Origin: Cladocopium goreaui
Lineage: Eukaryota > Sar > Dinophyceae > Suessiales > Symbiodiniaceae
Direction: 5' to 3'
DNA length: 64,000 bases
Assembly (NCBI GenBank): GCA_947184155.2
Contig: CAMXCT020001112.1
Coordinates: forward strand, 642,001 to 706,000
How positions within the stretch are numbered: position 1 is the stretch's first letter; each line of letters begins with the position of its first letter. Below, one piece after another: positions 33,811 through 42,869 of this stretch. Below the pieces are notes generated by a model. It had not been told where the DNA came from and did not search any database. It was given only the letters and a program-made list of their open reading frames with translations. The position numbers and the translations under genes were made by a program.

Positions 33811-35034
33811 CTACTGGATGATAGGAACATAGCCAGCGGCAATCTGTAGAGCCGCGGCCAATGTTAACATCAACCGATGATGATACTGTACTATACGTTC
33901 GGACACTTGAGATCCGATGATACACTCAGCCGTCTGCAAGCCCATCATCTGTAATGGCTGCAAACTTCGAGTGAACCTCCTCTCTTGAAAATTCTGGTCT
34001 CTGAAACGACGGATCACACGCATACCCCACGATAGGCTCTCAGCAACCTGCTCTTGTGTAAGTGCCAGGTAAGCATTTGCCATAGCAGGATCAAGCAACC
34101 GTTGTCCCAGAAAATACAAGTCAAACTGCAGGTTATTGATCTGTAAGCTTACCAACTTGCTCGGTGTTGCAGTCAATTGCTCCGAGTCCAGTGATACAAA
34201 CGAAACACCTACGTTCCTTGCTTCTCCAGAAAATCGTTCGATGATGACAGCAATGAGATTTGAATAAAAATTGATACCCAAAGCTGCGTTCAGATGGCTG
34301 TTCAAGAATGGACCCACCAGATCAAGTAGATTGTTGGGTATATAACTCGACAGTCGCACCCGAAACTGATCTTGATTCCCAGTCAGAAGCAGATTGTACG
34401 ATCGCGCTAGGCAGAAATACCTAACACGGTGAATACGAGAGCGTCTTTGACGATAGCCCCACACCAAAGTGATAGCCATTTCAACAATCTCTCGAAATGT
34501 AGGTTGCGGAGTTTGCACATAGCCCCACATCACAATCGCAACTTCTACTGGAAGCAGCGAGTACAAGCACAAGTAAATTGCTCGATTGTACACACCGCAA
34601 GGAGTGCATCTTCTTGACCACGTATTTCCACCTGCTGGTGTTAACAAGGTTCCAGGTTGTGAATCCTCGTAAAACAGCGGAAGTGGAGTATCCAAATAGC
34701 GTAAACCTTCAAACTCTAAAGAACCAGCAACCTGAGAATCCCAGGTGTTGATCGTTGAGCTCGAGAACGTTGGATACAACACTCTGAATCCACTGATCTC
34801 AGCAGGGAACATCTTCCATAATACATCCGGTATCTGAAGTACTTGTGGTAGAGGAATTTGATAATAGAAGGCCACGTTCTGATAGATACGTCTCAGCAGA
34901 GCTGCTGTCACATCAATGACTAGCAGTGGCAGAGGCATAACCGTCAGCTGCATGTATCGTGAAGCTTGCTCAACGACACTATTGACTCTAGTGCCCATGA
35001 CAAAGAATATGCCAATGGTGTTATGATCAACCAT
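33811..35034 (-). CDS. 407-aa ORF of unknown family inside the retroelement
   Basis: An intact ATG-to-TAG ORF. It is rich in Leu, Ile, Tyr and Arg, with hydrophobic stretches near 30-60 and 152-172 (SLLPVEVAIVMW), a RRCTPCG pair at 141-147, an Arg-rich patch YRQRRSRIHRVRYF at about 194-207, and a helical-looking C-terminus. I recognise no retroelement, methyltransferase or cellular family. The ORF lies 31 bp after the Lys/Glu-rich ORF in the +1 frame, and that frame is open upstream across the gap. Possibilities are an accessory ORF0-type protein, a capsid or membrane protein captured from an RNA virus of dinoflagellates, or a host protein. RNA-virus-derived insertions near retroelements are reported in dinoflagellate genomes, but I cannot show homology. 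Confidence 0.6.
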   Translation of the reverse strand: MVDHNTIGIFFVMGTRVNSVVEQASRYMQLTVMPLPLLVIDVTAALLRRIYQNVAFYYQIPLPQVLQIPDVLWKMFPAEISGFRVLYPTFSSSTINTWDSQVAGSLEFEGLRYLDTPLPLFYEDSQPGTLLTPAGGNTWSRRCTPCGVYNRAIYLCLYSLLPVEVAIVMWGYVQTPQPTFREIVEMAITLVWGYRQRRSRIHRVRYFCLARSYNLLLTGNQDQFRVRLSSYIPNNLLDLVGPFLNSHLNAALGINFYSNLIAVIIERFSGEARNVGVSFVSLDSEQLTATPSKLVSLQINNLQFDLYFLGQRLLDPAMANAYLALTQEQVAESLSWGMRVIRRFRDQNFQERRFTRSLQPLQMMGLQTAECIIGSQVSERIVQYHHRLMLTLAAALQIAAGYVPIIQ

Positions 35035-35065
35035 CTCACGATTTTCACCAAAACAAGCGGACCGG

Positions 35066-35446
35066 CTACAGCAAGGAGTTCTTTTCCCGCTTCAACGCGA
35101 TCTCCACTTCTTTGCTGACTGGCTTCTTCTTGCTCTTGGACTTCTTGCTTGGAGTGTCCATCTCTGCGGGCTCGACCACGAGGTCCTCCTCCTTTGGTTT
35201 TTCCTCTTCGGCGGTTTCTGTCGCCTTTGCCTCCTCTGTTTTCATGATCTCTTCCTTCTCTTTTGTTGACAGCATCTCCCAGTCTTCGTCCTCGACCGGT
35301 TTCTCTGCCTTCTTCTTTGGTTTCTGACTCGCTATTGTCAGGATCCCATTTCTGAGGATCTTTCTTCCCTTTTCCTCTTGACCCTTTTCTTTTGCCTTTG
35401 CCTTTTGACTTGCCCGATGCAGTTTTCGTAGCTGCTTCGGAGCCAT
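35066..35446 (-). CDS. 126-aa Lys/Glu-rich ORF directly behind the spliced leader
   Basis: The first ATG is 11 nt after the DinoSL, giving a 5' UTR of about 33 nt. The protein begins MAPKQLRKLHRASQKAKAKE and is dominated by Lys, Glu and Ala. An acidic middle (PVEDEDWEMLS) and a basic end (PSKKSKSKKKP) suggest a disordered, nucleic-acid-binding protein. It ends with TAG. A 221-codon frame on the same strand (34944-35609, Arg/Gly-rich) overlaps it but starts outside the element, so I prefer the 126-aa reading. Unrecognised. Confidence 0.6.
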   Translation of the reverse strand: MAPKQLRKLHRASQKAKAKEKGQEEKGRKILRNGILTIASQKPKKKAEKPVEDEDWEMLSTKEKEEIMKTEEAKATETAEEEKPKEEDLVVEPAEMDTPSKKSKSKKKPVSKEVEIALKREKNSLL

Positions 35447-35457
35447 TGCGGGCCAGG

Positions 35458-35479
35458 CTTGAGCCAAAATGGCTACGGT
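35458..35479 (-). other. Complete dinoflagellate spliced leader (DinoSL) at the element 5' end
   Basis: The minus strand reads A, then CCGTAGCC...GGCTCAAG: all 21 constant positions of DinoSL, plus A at the variable first position, which is also the first base of the target repeat. DinoSL is added to nuclear mRNAs by trans-splicing. Its position at the exact boundary of the insertion shows that the retrotransposed RNA had been trans-spliced. It is not followed by a splice donor, so this is not an SL RNA gene. Confidence 0.95.
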
Positions 35480-35490
35480 ATAATTTACCC
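35479..35490. repeat. Target-site duplication, 5' copy
   Basis: TATAATTTACCC, matching 23301-23312 exactly; followed by AGA, the missing end of the split MITE, and then (TA)n flanking DNA. Confidence 0.92.
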
Positions 35491-35493
35491 AGA

Positions 35494-36978
35494 TATATAT
35501 ATATATTATATATGTACATAGAGAGAGAGAGAGAGATACAAAAGACGGGGGTTAGACATCCACCCATAAATATGTGTTTTTTTTTTTCCGGGCGGTTTGT
35601 AGTTTGCACCCACCGTTTTTTTTGACGGTATGAACATCACCTAAGATTTGGCTAGAGGCTAGATGAACCCCGATTTTCCGCGAAGATTGTGGATATGAAC
35701 CACCACCAACGCAAATTGTGACCGTACCATGCCATACCCATGTTATGATATGAAACCAAGTTTTGACCATAGCACCTGCAGCTGTCTATGGCAAACTCAC
35801 AGGGCAGGTTCCTACATAAAAATCTGGAGAAGGTCGGCGAAGGTTCCATTGTTCTGCTTAAGGCTAGTTCGTCAGTGTCCAAAACGGGTGAACTTTGTTT
35901 GCCCTGTTTAGCCATATATAACCCATAATCTCCAAATGGCAAAACAGGAGTTTTGGATACTTTTGGGACACGTCCATCACTTAAATCTCTAAGTTTGACT
36001 GTCAGCAAGTTCTACCGCATTCTTAGCACGTCCGAGCTGTACCGCTGTACCGCTGGTGCCGAGCTTCTCGGTCGTGTTTCAAGGTCTCGTCCGCAAATTT
36101 GAAAGCTTGACCTGCTGGGACCCCCAGTCGGTAGCGCTCAGTTGCCTAACAAAAGTGGCTGAAAAAACTATAGTTTATGTCATGGTAGATATAACATGAT
36201 ATACTGCTATACTTAATGGATGTTCATGGGGTTTATAAACCAACTTATAACTTAACTACGGGGCCCCCAAAGACCTGCTACTTGGGGTGACCCAGGAATC
36301 GCAAGTGGCGACCATCTTGCCTTATCACGTAGGTCCACGAGTTGACCCGTCTCTACCAAGTTCCCTAAAGGCCCATTTACCCCTGTAGTTCACATCAAAA
36401 TAGCTGGGATTTATGGATGTTCATCCCCCTAAAAATGGTATTAATAGGTATTGATCCATACCCATATATATATATTGATTTCCAAGCTTAGGATTTCTGG
36501 GAATTTCCCTTCCAAGATGTGGGGATTTGTCCAATTTGGTCTATCACTTCGTGGCCTATATAAATTCAGAGCACAAAACATTGGAAAAACACAGTGTTGC
36601 GCGACTTTTCTACCTTTCTTCTGATTCTTTCTCTTTTGACTCTTTCTCTTCTCTGCCTCTGCTCACCTCTGCTTTTCCATCTGTCCGTATTGTCGGAAGT
36701 TTGACTTCTAAACTTCCTTCGATCATTTCCCCATTTGTGCCGTGTTCTAAATGTCTTACATCCTGGCACCAAATAAGGAAATGCTTGCGCCATTGCTTAC
36801 GTTTTGCTTATGCGCACACAAGTGTTGCTTACGCGCATATCTTGTCTTACGCGGAGCTTACGCTGGCTTACGCTCACCAGAGTTTTGCTTACGCCACACC
36901 CTTGCAAGGGTCCCCTTCCTAAACATGAACACATCAAAGTCACACAAGGATTTAGAACGTGGCTCATGTGGACCCCAC
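35494..36978. other. Interval between the retroelement and the next exon
   Basis: Starts with (TA)n and (GA)n microsatellite (35494-35540). It includes a family E element (36365-36465) and a pyrimidine-rich tract (36600-36700). At 36790-36900 a cluster of about seven GCTTACGC/GCTTATGC octamers occurs. No exon is supported. Confidence 0.5.
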
Positions 36979-37058
36979 CTTCTTGGGTGATCGCTTCTTT
37001 CACAATCTCCCGCTCCGCTTTCAGCTTCTCACCCAGCAGTTCGAGGGCCCAGCCATTC
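36979..37058 (-). CDS. Exon of DUF4116-like repeat protein
   Basis: Acceptor GCGTTCCAG and donor GTGGGG bracket 80 bp encoding NGWALELLGEKLKAEREIVK then EAITQEG. This is a close match to the DUF4116 consensus of N-G-x-A-L, then lysine/arginine- and glutamate-rich helix, then I-V-x-x-A. The function of the domain is unknown; it is expanded in protists. The next exon toward the 3' end of the gene lies beyond the 12-kb insertion. Confidence 0.65.
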
Positions 37059-37427
37059 CTGGAACGCCATGGTGGAGCCAACCCCATTGAAGTCAGGGAT
37101 TCAAAAATGAAAAAATCCCAGGCTGCAAAAGAAGAAATGTAGAGAAATGTTTGAAACCACCAGCTATAGTAAATAATGACATGGTTTATCACATCTTATG
37201 ACACACCAACTGAGATGCACATTGAAGTAGAGAACACATCGAGGAAAATCCGGGTTCACCAAGATGACACATCGCTGGTCGTTCGGGACGCTTCCAATGA
37301 CGAAAGCTGGCGCCAAAAAACGCCCCAAGAAGCCCCATAGAAACATATTAAAACCATGAAAATCCCGGAGGCAACCATAGAAAAACCCCATGGAAAATCC
37401 CCGACGATTTGAGGCAACACTGGTCTT

Positions 37428-37542
37428 CTGGTTGGTGGTTGACCAACCCCTCTGAAAAATGAGGGAGTTCGTCAGTTGGGATGATGAAATTCCCAACTGA
37501 ATGGAAAGTCATAAAATTCCATGGTTCCAAACCACCAACCAG
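37428..37542. mobile_element. MITE family A copy
   Basis: Complete ends, with the middle reading GAGGGAGTTCGTCAGTTGGG. The copy at 40252-40368 is nearly identical, so these two may be recent. Confidence 0.85.
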
Positions 37543-37602
37543 ACATCAATTGAGGTCTCCAAGAATTTTTCAAATCAATTTTCTGACACCCCAGTTGCGG
37601 AC

Positions 37603-37708
37603 CGTGCCAGCCAGGAGACTGTCTCACTGCCATAAGTCCCAGGTGTCGATCTCCCTTCTGCTCTTCCGTAGCGAAGCGGATGGCCAAACCATCACGTTTC
37701 AGCGCCGC
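37603..37708 (-). CDS. Exon of DUF4116-like repeat protein
   Basis: A CTCGCAG acceptor and a GTCCGC donor border 106 bp that read AALKRDGLAIRFATEEQKGD then RHLGLMAVRQSPGWH. The A-A-L-K-x-x-G-L-A-I pattern is a DUF4116 repeat. The frame is open for 60 more codons upstream of the acceptor, so the exon could begin earlier. Confidence 0.63.
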
Positions 37709-38202
37709 CTGCGAGACTTCGAACGGAAAATTCATTGGAAAATCCTCTCTGGAAATGATTTTATTGAAAGGTTCAAAAACATGTTCCAACATGAAGGCAT
37801 AAAATCCTGGACAATCCCGTGTGCATAGATGATGATTGTTGAGGGCTTCGGGCTCCTGGCCATTGAGCTCAAAAATCGGCTTTCGCCCAAAAATCGGCGA
37901 GAACGCCAATGTGAGTTTGTCTAAAACCTGGGTACATGATCTGGGGTGCTTCCCACATTTATGGACCAACCAAGTTCCATTCTTCATTCAATGGATTGGT
38001 TCAATGGAAAATTTACAGGAAACCATCGTATTTACCATGAAAACCAATGGGTTTTCCTGTAAATTTTCCACTAAACCAATCCATTGATTCATGGATTACA
38101 TCCCCATTCTTTGACGATGAACTCCTCATCTTTGGGGGCACCCAATTTCACAAAGAAAGTCACAGCTTTGACATCGATTTGTCGACCCAATTTCACCATG
38201 TT

Positions 38203-38308
38203 TACCCTCTGGTAATGACTAACATAGCTATTGAAAATGGCCATGTATAGTGAGTTTTCCCATTAAAAATGGTGATTTTCCATAGTTATGTTAAATTACC
38301 AGAGGGTA
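38203..38308. mobile_element. MITE family B copy
   Basis: Complete terminal repeats. It lies in the intron between the DUF4116-like exons at 37603 and 38862. Confidence 0.85.
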
Positions 38309-38589
38309 ATCCTTCCAAAGTCAACCCAAATCAAAGTTTTCACCGTTCTTCACTCGTGTTTCACCATCTTTTCAGCATTGTTTCACCATTGTTTTACCGT
38401 TTTCGCCATGGTTCACCATTTGGGGGTTTCCTGAAATGGGGCTACCCCAATAGCTGGATGGTTCTTTTCATGGAAAATCCCAATCGAAAATAGATGATTT
38501 GAGTGTACCCCCATGACTTCGGAAATCTCCATATATGGAATTAAATATATCCACTATTTTTACATCCATATAAACCATCCTAATAGTAT

Positions 38590-38800
38590 CATAGATATAC
38601 TATAGATATACGATAGATATCTACCCACATCCATATAGATACTATACTATAGATATACTATACTATAGATATACTATAGATATACTATAGATATACTATA
38701 GATATACCACAGATATACTATAGATATACTATAGATATACTATAGATATACTATAGATATACTATAGATATACTATAGATATACTATACTATAGATACTA
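38590..38800. repeat. (ATAGATATACT)n microsatellite
   Basis: About fifteen 11-bp units. A family F fragment (38505-38620) leads into it, and the same fragment at 13625-13740 ends in two units of the same repeat, so the repeat probably expanded from the element's tail. Confidence 0.9.
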
Positions 38801-38861
38801 TCCATATATATATAACGGCACCTCCAGAGCCTCCAGAATCACCTGATCCCTCAAATTGCAC

Positions 38862-38958
38862 CTCCAGGACCTTCGGATCCCTCCGCGCAATGCCCAGGGC
38901 ATGCTGCAGGGACCTGCCGTGCTGCTGCACGGCGGCCAAGACGATCTCGCTGTCCTGC
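38862..38958 (-). CDS. Exon of DUF4116-like repeat protein
   Basis: A TTAGTCCAG acceptor and a GTGCAA donor flank 97 bp. The translation is QDSEIVLAAVQQHGRSLQHA then LGIARRDPKVLE. D-x-E-I-V-L-A-A-V-x-x-x-G-x-x-L-Q is almost the DUF4116 consensus, the clearest of the series. Confidence 0.7.
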
Positions 38959-38989
38959 CTGGACTAACGATGTGACCGTGGTCACATCA

Positions 38990-40250
38990 ACAAGCCGAAG
39001 ATGTGGAAGATGTGTTTATCTATAGTTAAGAGTTAATATCCATTATATATATATAGTTAATGGTTAATATCCCATATCTTATACTTAACGGTTAGTATGT
39101 GTTGATGTCCCATGGTATTTAACTATATATTTAACTATAGTTTGGGAATATTTAACGGCTAATAGTGAGAATAGATATGGAACATATCCTATATCTATAG
39201 CTAATAGTTAATATATCATATCTATATAGTTAACATCCACATGATATTTAACATATTAATAGCAAGATATGGAAAAGATCAGCCATCTTATGATGGCCCA
39301 ATTGAACTTGGAAGGTCCCAGTCACATACATTGGGCAACAGTTGCAAGGTGGGGTCCCAAACCTTCGTTGGTTTATATGATGATTGCTTGGATGTGCATC
39401 CTACTTTGGATCCGTGGTTTATAACCCACATAGAAGCCATATAATCCCATGTATAAGTGTGGGCATTCCATATGTATATATATACATATATATATATTAA
39501 TATAATATATTAATATTATTGGAGTGTATAACCCAGTTTTAATAGCATTTTCCATTATAACCCATCCAGCTATTGGGGTACCCCCATTTTTGGAAAGCTC
39601 AAATATTTTTCTTAGGGAGTACTGCACCTGGAGGATCATCAGTGGTTAGGAACTGAGGTTCTAAGCCATGTGAGCAGATGGTATGTATAGTAACCCTCCA
39701 AAGAGATGTCAATCATAGGTTCCATCAGAATAGGGATGTGCCTTGGGAATGGCATGGGATGGTATGGTAGGTACATTTGGTATTTGGCCAAAATGGCGCC
39801 CAAATTCGGGTGAAAACAATGCCTGCAGCCTGGTGAGGACTCAGTGCACATTTCCGGATGGCGCGCAATACGTCAGTAGTTGGTTTCCATGCCAAACTTG
39901 ATCAATTGGGATATGGGACCCCTAGAATTATCTCGGTAAATTATGAAATTATCTCACAATTATTATAATTGTTTATTATAATCTGTTAGCTAATCATAAT
40001 TATTATATCCCTTATAACCATACTATCCCGAAAAAATCCGCTCACCATCTATACAATCTTCCCTTGGCCGGCCGCTTCTGAAATATATAAGGCCCTTATG
40101 GGGAGAATCCCCAAGCGTCCCGGGGTGGCTTCCTTGTTATCCGGGAACATCCCCATATCTGATGCTTGCTGCTGGTTGATATGTGGTTAATCTATTGTTA
40201 ATAATTGTTAATATGATGGTTATTATATGGTTAATGATGGTTAATAATAA
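38990..40250. other. AT-rich interval, no gene seen
   Basis: Mostly TTAATAT- and TATAGTTAA-rich DNA (39000-39240) with an AT microsatellite (39470-39520). No exon-like GC island. Likely intron of the DUF4116-like gene. Confidence 0.5.
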
Positions 40251-40251
40251 T

Positions 40252-40368
40252 CTGGTTGGTGGTTGGTATACCCACCCCTCTGAAAAATGATGGAGTTCGT
40301 CAGTTGGGATGATTTTTTTCCCAACTGAATGGAAAGTCATAAAATTCATGGTCCAAACCACCAACCAG
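40252..40368. mobile_element. MITE family A copy
   Basis: 117 bp with intact ends; closest to the copy at 37428-37542. Confidence 0.85.
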
Positions 40369-40741
40369 TGTTCTGTTACGCATGTATATCCGGCTGGTCC
40401 AGCTAGTTCATAACCCGATTCATCACCAAGCAATTCACCTAAAGATGGATGAAAAAGCAAGGATAGTCGCAGAGTTTTTAAAGGGGGTTCATTAAGTATT
40501 GGCAGAGGTCCCGGATTTTGCTAAACCATGGTAACCATGAATTAGGGGGTCATTCCCTCCAAGAGTCATTTCTGAGACTTTTTTATGGTACAATGTGGGG
40601 CCCTCCAGTGATGTTAGTTGGTTTATAAACCCCATGAATACTCTAGTTATAAGATGTTATTTGCGTACCATAAACCATAGTTATCTGAGTTATAAACCCC
40701 ATTAAAAAACAGCCGAACTTGGCGATGCTGCGCTGGGGCAC

Positions 40742-40803
40742 CGCAGCTCGGTGGACAGCAGGGGCAGCGTGGAGGGATCTCGCTGCACAGCAGCCAGGGC
40801 GAC
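40742..40803 (-). CDS. Exon of DUF4116-like repeat protein
   Basis: The acceptor is TTGGTCAG and a weak GTGCCC donor follows 62 bp. It encodes VALAAVQRDPSTLPLLSTEL, a DUF4116-type step (A-L-A-A-V-x-x-D, then L). The frame is open for another ~35 bp past the donor. It is the most upstream DUF4116-like exon that I can see. Confidence 0.58.
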
Positions 40804-40849
40804 CTGACCAACGATGGAGGAAAATGGCGGAAAAATGGAGGAAAAATGC

Positions 40850-40977
40850 TACAAGGTGGTGCCCCCAGTGATGTTAGCTGGTTTATAAGCCCCATTAACT
40901 ATAGATATATCTACCATAAACCATAGTGAAATTGGAGTTATAAACCAACTTAGCTAACTATGGGGCACCACCTTGTA
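40850..40977. mobile_element. MITE family C copy
   Basis: 128 bp with 16-bp perfect ends (TACAAGGTGGTGCCCC and complement). A related partial unit lies just upstream at about 40590-40705. Confidence 0.88.
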
Positions 40978-40979
40978 GG

Positions 40980-41739
40980 GTCATAGGTTCTATATGAATG
41001 GTAGCTTTAATGGTAGGTTCTATATGAATGGTAGGTTAAGCATGGGTTTTAATGGAGGTTTAATGGTAGGTTCTATATGAATGCTAGCTTAAGAATGGGT
41101 TTTATCATGGTTTTAATCTATGTTTTATGGTTCAAGACGGATAAGAATGAGATAATCATGGGGTTAACCAGTTAACCACCAACTTTATGGGGATTTGTAC
41201 CTATGAGTAGATATGATTTTCAGCTGTCCCAAAATGGCCGAGGACCACTCAGGGTGGCCTCTTGCCAGACGCACTTGCGCTGCCAGCCACATTCCACTCA
41301 CCATACGGATATCATTGCGATGATAGTTGGGGTAATGATAGGGAAAAATTCTTGGTGGTTTAAACTATAAAATATAGCAAATCATGTTTGGAGGATACTG
41401 GCAATTTTCCGAACTCAATGGAAGTTTTTTGCTGGCAAAACCATCCATAAATTGAGGATATTCTAGCCAGCCAATTTGAATTACCAGAGGGCACTAAGCC
41501 ACATCAACAACAAAATCTCCGATCAGAAGATTCATCTAACTAATTGGTACTCAAGCGACTAAAAATGGGATGTCCTTCCTTCAAAGATTTGGACATAGCC
41601 TGGGAAAAAGGTGGATAGAACCAACAAAAATGGAGCTATACCAAGAAAAGTTCGACCATCACCAAGGAAATTAGAGTGAGTCGACGAGTAGTGAGTATCA
41701 CCAAGAAAACGACCATGGGCCAATGGCAATGGAATTCAC
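40980..41739. other. Interval without a supported exon
   Basis: Begins with three imperfect repeats of GTAGGTTCTATATGAATGGT (40985-41080). A GC-richer patch at 41230-41300 carries GTGAGT on the minus strand but no convincing frame. Confidence 0.4.
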
Positions 41740-41918
41740 CACACAAGAAAAAAAGGCTGAGCATCGGCGACCCGATGGTTGGCAATCATCCATGTAGCTC
41801 CTAACAAGGAATGCTGATCCATCCGCAAGCTCTCCCAATAGCAATGAACTCGGGGCAACAAAATCAAGCATCATGATCAACTTTTCTCGATCGCACAGGT
41901 ACATAAGCTTGCCTGATT
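41740..41918 (-). CDS. Candidate exon, unknown protein
   Basis: AAGTTTCAG precedes, and GTGAAT follows, 179 bp open in one minus-strand frame. It contains KLMYLCDREKLIMMLDFVAP then SSLLLGELADG. The region differs from its neighbours in lacking MITEs. Unrecognised. Confidence 0.4.
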
Positions 41919-42141
41919 CTGAAACTTGCCACACTCATCTGATGGGCCGACAGGTGTCTATTCATGGGAGATCCTTTCGACCTCATAGATTTTGTTCGGA
42001 AAGCCTGAGGTCACTTTTGATTGATGATTTGTTCCACGGTATCTTAATCGTGATAGATGTTTGACCATACACAGTTGTGTATCTATATCTATATACGATA
42101 CAGTACATGCGATGATGATAATTCAACTGTCGTCATCACAC

Positions 42142-42279
42142 CCTGCCATTCTCCCAAGGAAGATCGGATGAGCCGTTAGGAATCTCCAGCCTGCGCAGCA
42201 TCCCAGAAAGCCGAAACGATGGGACTACTGCAACTACGACAGGGTCCTCTCCTCCTCCTGTTCCGCTGGAGGAAGGTAT
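42142..42279 (-). CDS. Candidate exon, unknown protein
   Basis: Acceptor AAACGGCAG and donor GTGTGA bracket exactly 46 codons in phase 0. The translation includes GGGEDPVVVAVVPSFRLSGM then LRRLEIPNGSSDLPWENG. The plus strand is also open and Ser/Pro/Arg-rich, so the strand is not certain. Neighbouring exon calls are all minus. Confidence 0.42.
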
Positions 42280-42567
42280 CTGCCGTTTCGTCGTCAAGCG
42301 GCGAAGTCAACCAAGTGAAAGTGTCACCAAAAAAGCGAAGTTTATTCGATGATCCGATTGGGGACTGATTTGGATTCGTGAACTCAGATACTTATTATAC
42401 AGAACAAAAATCATCGAAAGCTTCACAAACGACATGACTGTGGAATTGGAGGTGGCACAGAAATGCACACATAGATCATTCATCTACATGCTTGCAGCTT
42501 CTTCCAGCTATAAGCATCTTTTGCCACGAATATATATACATGTATATATATATATACATATGTATAG

Positions 42568-42668
42568 GGAGGTTTCCTGAAACAGGGGTACCCCGAAATC
42601 ATCCATGTTTATAAGATTTACATTCTAAACTACCTATTTTTGGGTACCCCCATTTATGGAAACCCCCA
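42568..42668. mobile_element. MITE family F copy
   Basis: ~101 bp with ends GGAGGTTTCCTGAAACAGGG and its near-complement ending TTTATGGAAACCCCC. Partial relatives occur at 13580-13650, 38425-38520 and 39570-39600. Confidence 0.75.
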
Positions 42669-42700
42669 TATATCATGTGTCATTTCCTCCAATAACATAC

Positions 42701-42861
42701 CTTGCTGCGTTCAAAGAGCGCAAAAACACTTCGTTGACCAACATCCCGCCGCTATCTTCAAATTCAACGAAGACACTCAACGGCCTATCAGAAGACTCCG
42801 AGGCATATAATAACAGGGGTTGGTAAATGTCCGGACGAAATGGTGATTTTAGTGCCATCAC
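42701..42861 (-). CDS. Probable internal exon, unknown protein
   Basis: Strong canonical borders: AATTGTGCAG before and GTATGTT after 161 bp with one open frame. The frame includes SPFRPDIYQPLLLYASESSD, then LSVFVEFEDSGG and EVFLRSLNAAR. The composition is that of a globular domain. I do not recognise the family. Confidence 0.55.
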
Positions 42862-42869
42862 CTGCACAA

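Larger units (their letters stand above)
23313..35478 (-). mobile_element. 12.2-kb SL-headed LINE-like retroelement with DNA methyltransferase
   Basis: One insertion, bounded by perfect 12-bp direct repeats inside a MITE. Minus-strand order: DinoSL (35458-35479), 126-aa ORF (35066-35446), 407-aa ORF (33811-35034), a 339-bp spacer, methyltransferase ORF1 (29299-33471) with a coiled-coil extension (to 28915), endonuclease and reverse transcriptase (28881 to about 25060), CCHC and RNase H (about 25175 to 24051), a C-terminal domain (to 23406), a 93-bp 3' UTR and a terminal AAAA. All ORFs share orientation. Direct evidence for a single unit is that only one pair of target repeats is present. Capture of C5 methyltransferases by dinoflagellate retrotransposons is established. 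The copy is disrupted (stops at 29299, 28915, 26152 and 24051, a frameshift near 25180, and a YADN active site), so it is probably not autonomous now. A chimera of two RNAs joined by template switching remains possible for the part upstream of 33.5 kb. Confidence 0.88.

Noticed and set aside
35458-35479. SL RNA gene
   Set aside because: No GT donor or SL RNA intron follows; the SL runs straight into an ORF.
23203-35496. A giant DNA transposon bounded by TCTGGGTAAATTATA-type inverted ends
   Set aside because: The matching ends belong to a small MITE that the element split. The true borders are a 12-bp direct repeat, an SL and an A tail, as for retrotransposition.
34944-35609. 221-codon Arg/Gly-rich frame over the 126-aa ORF
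   Set aside because: It begins outside the insertion in (TA)n flanking DNA; the first ATG after the SL opens the 126-aa frame instead.
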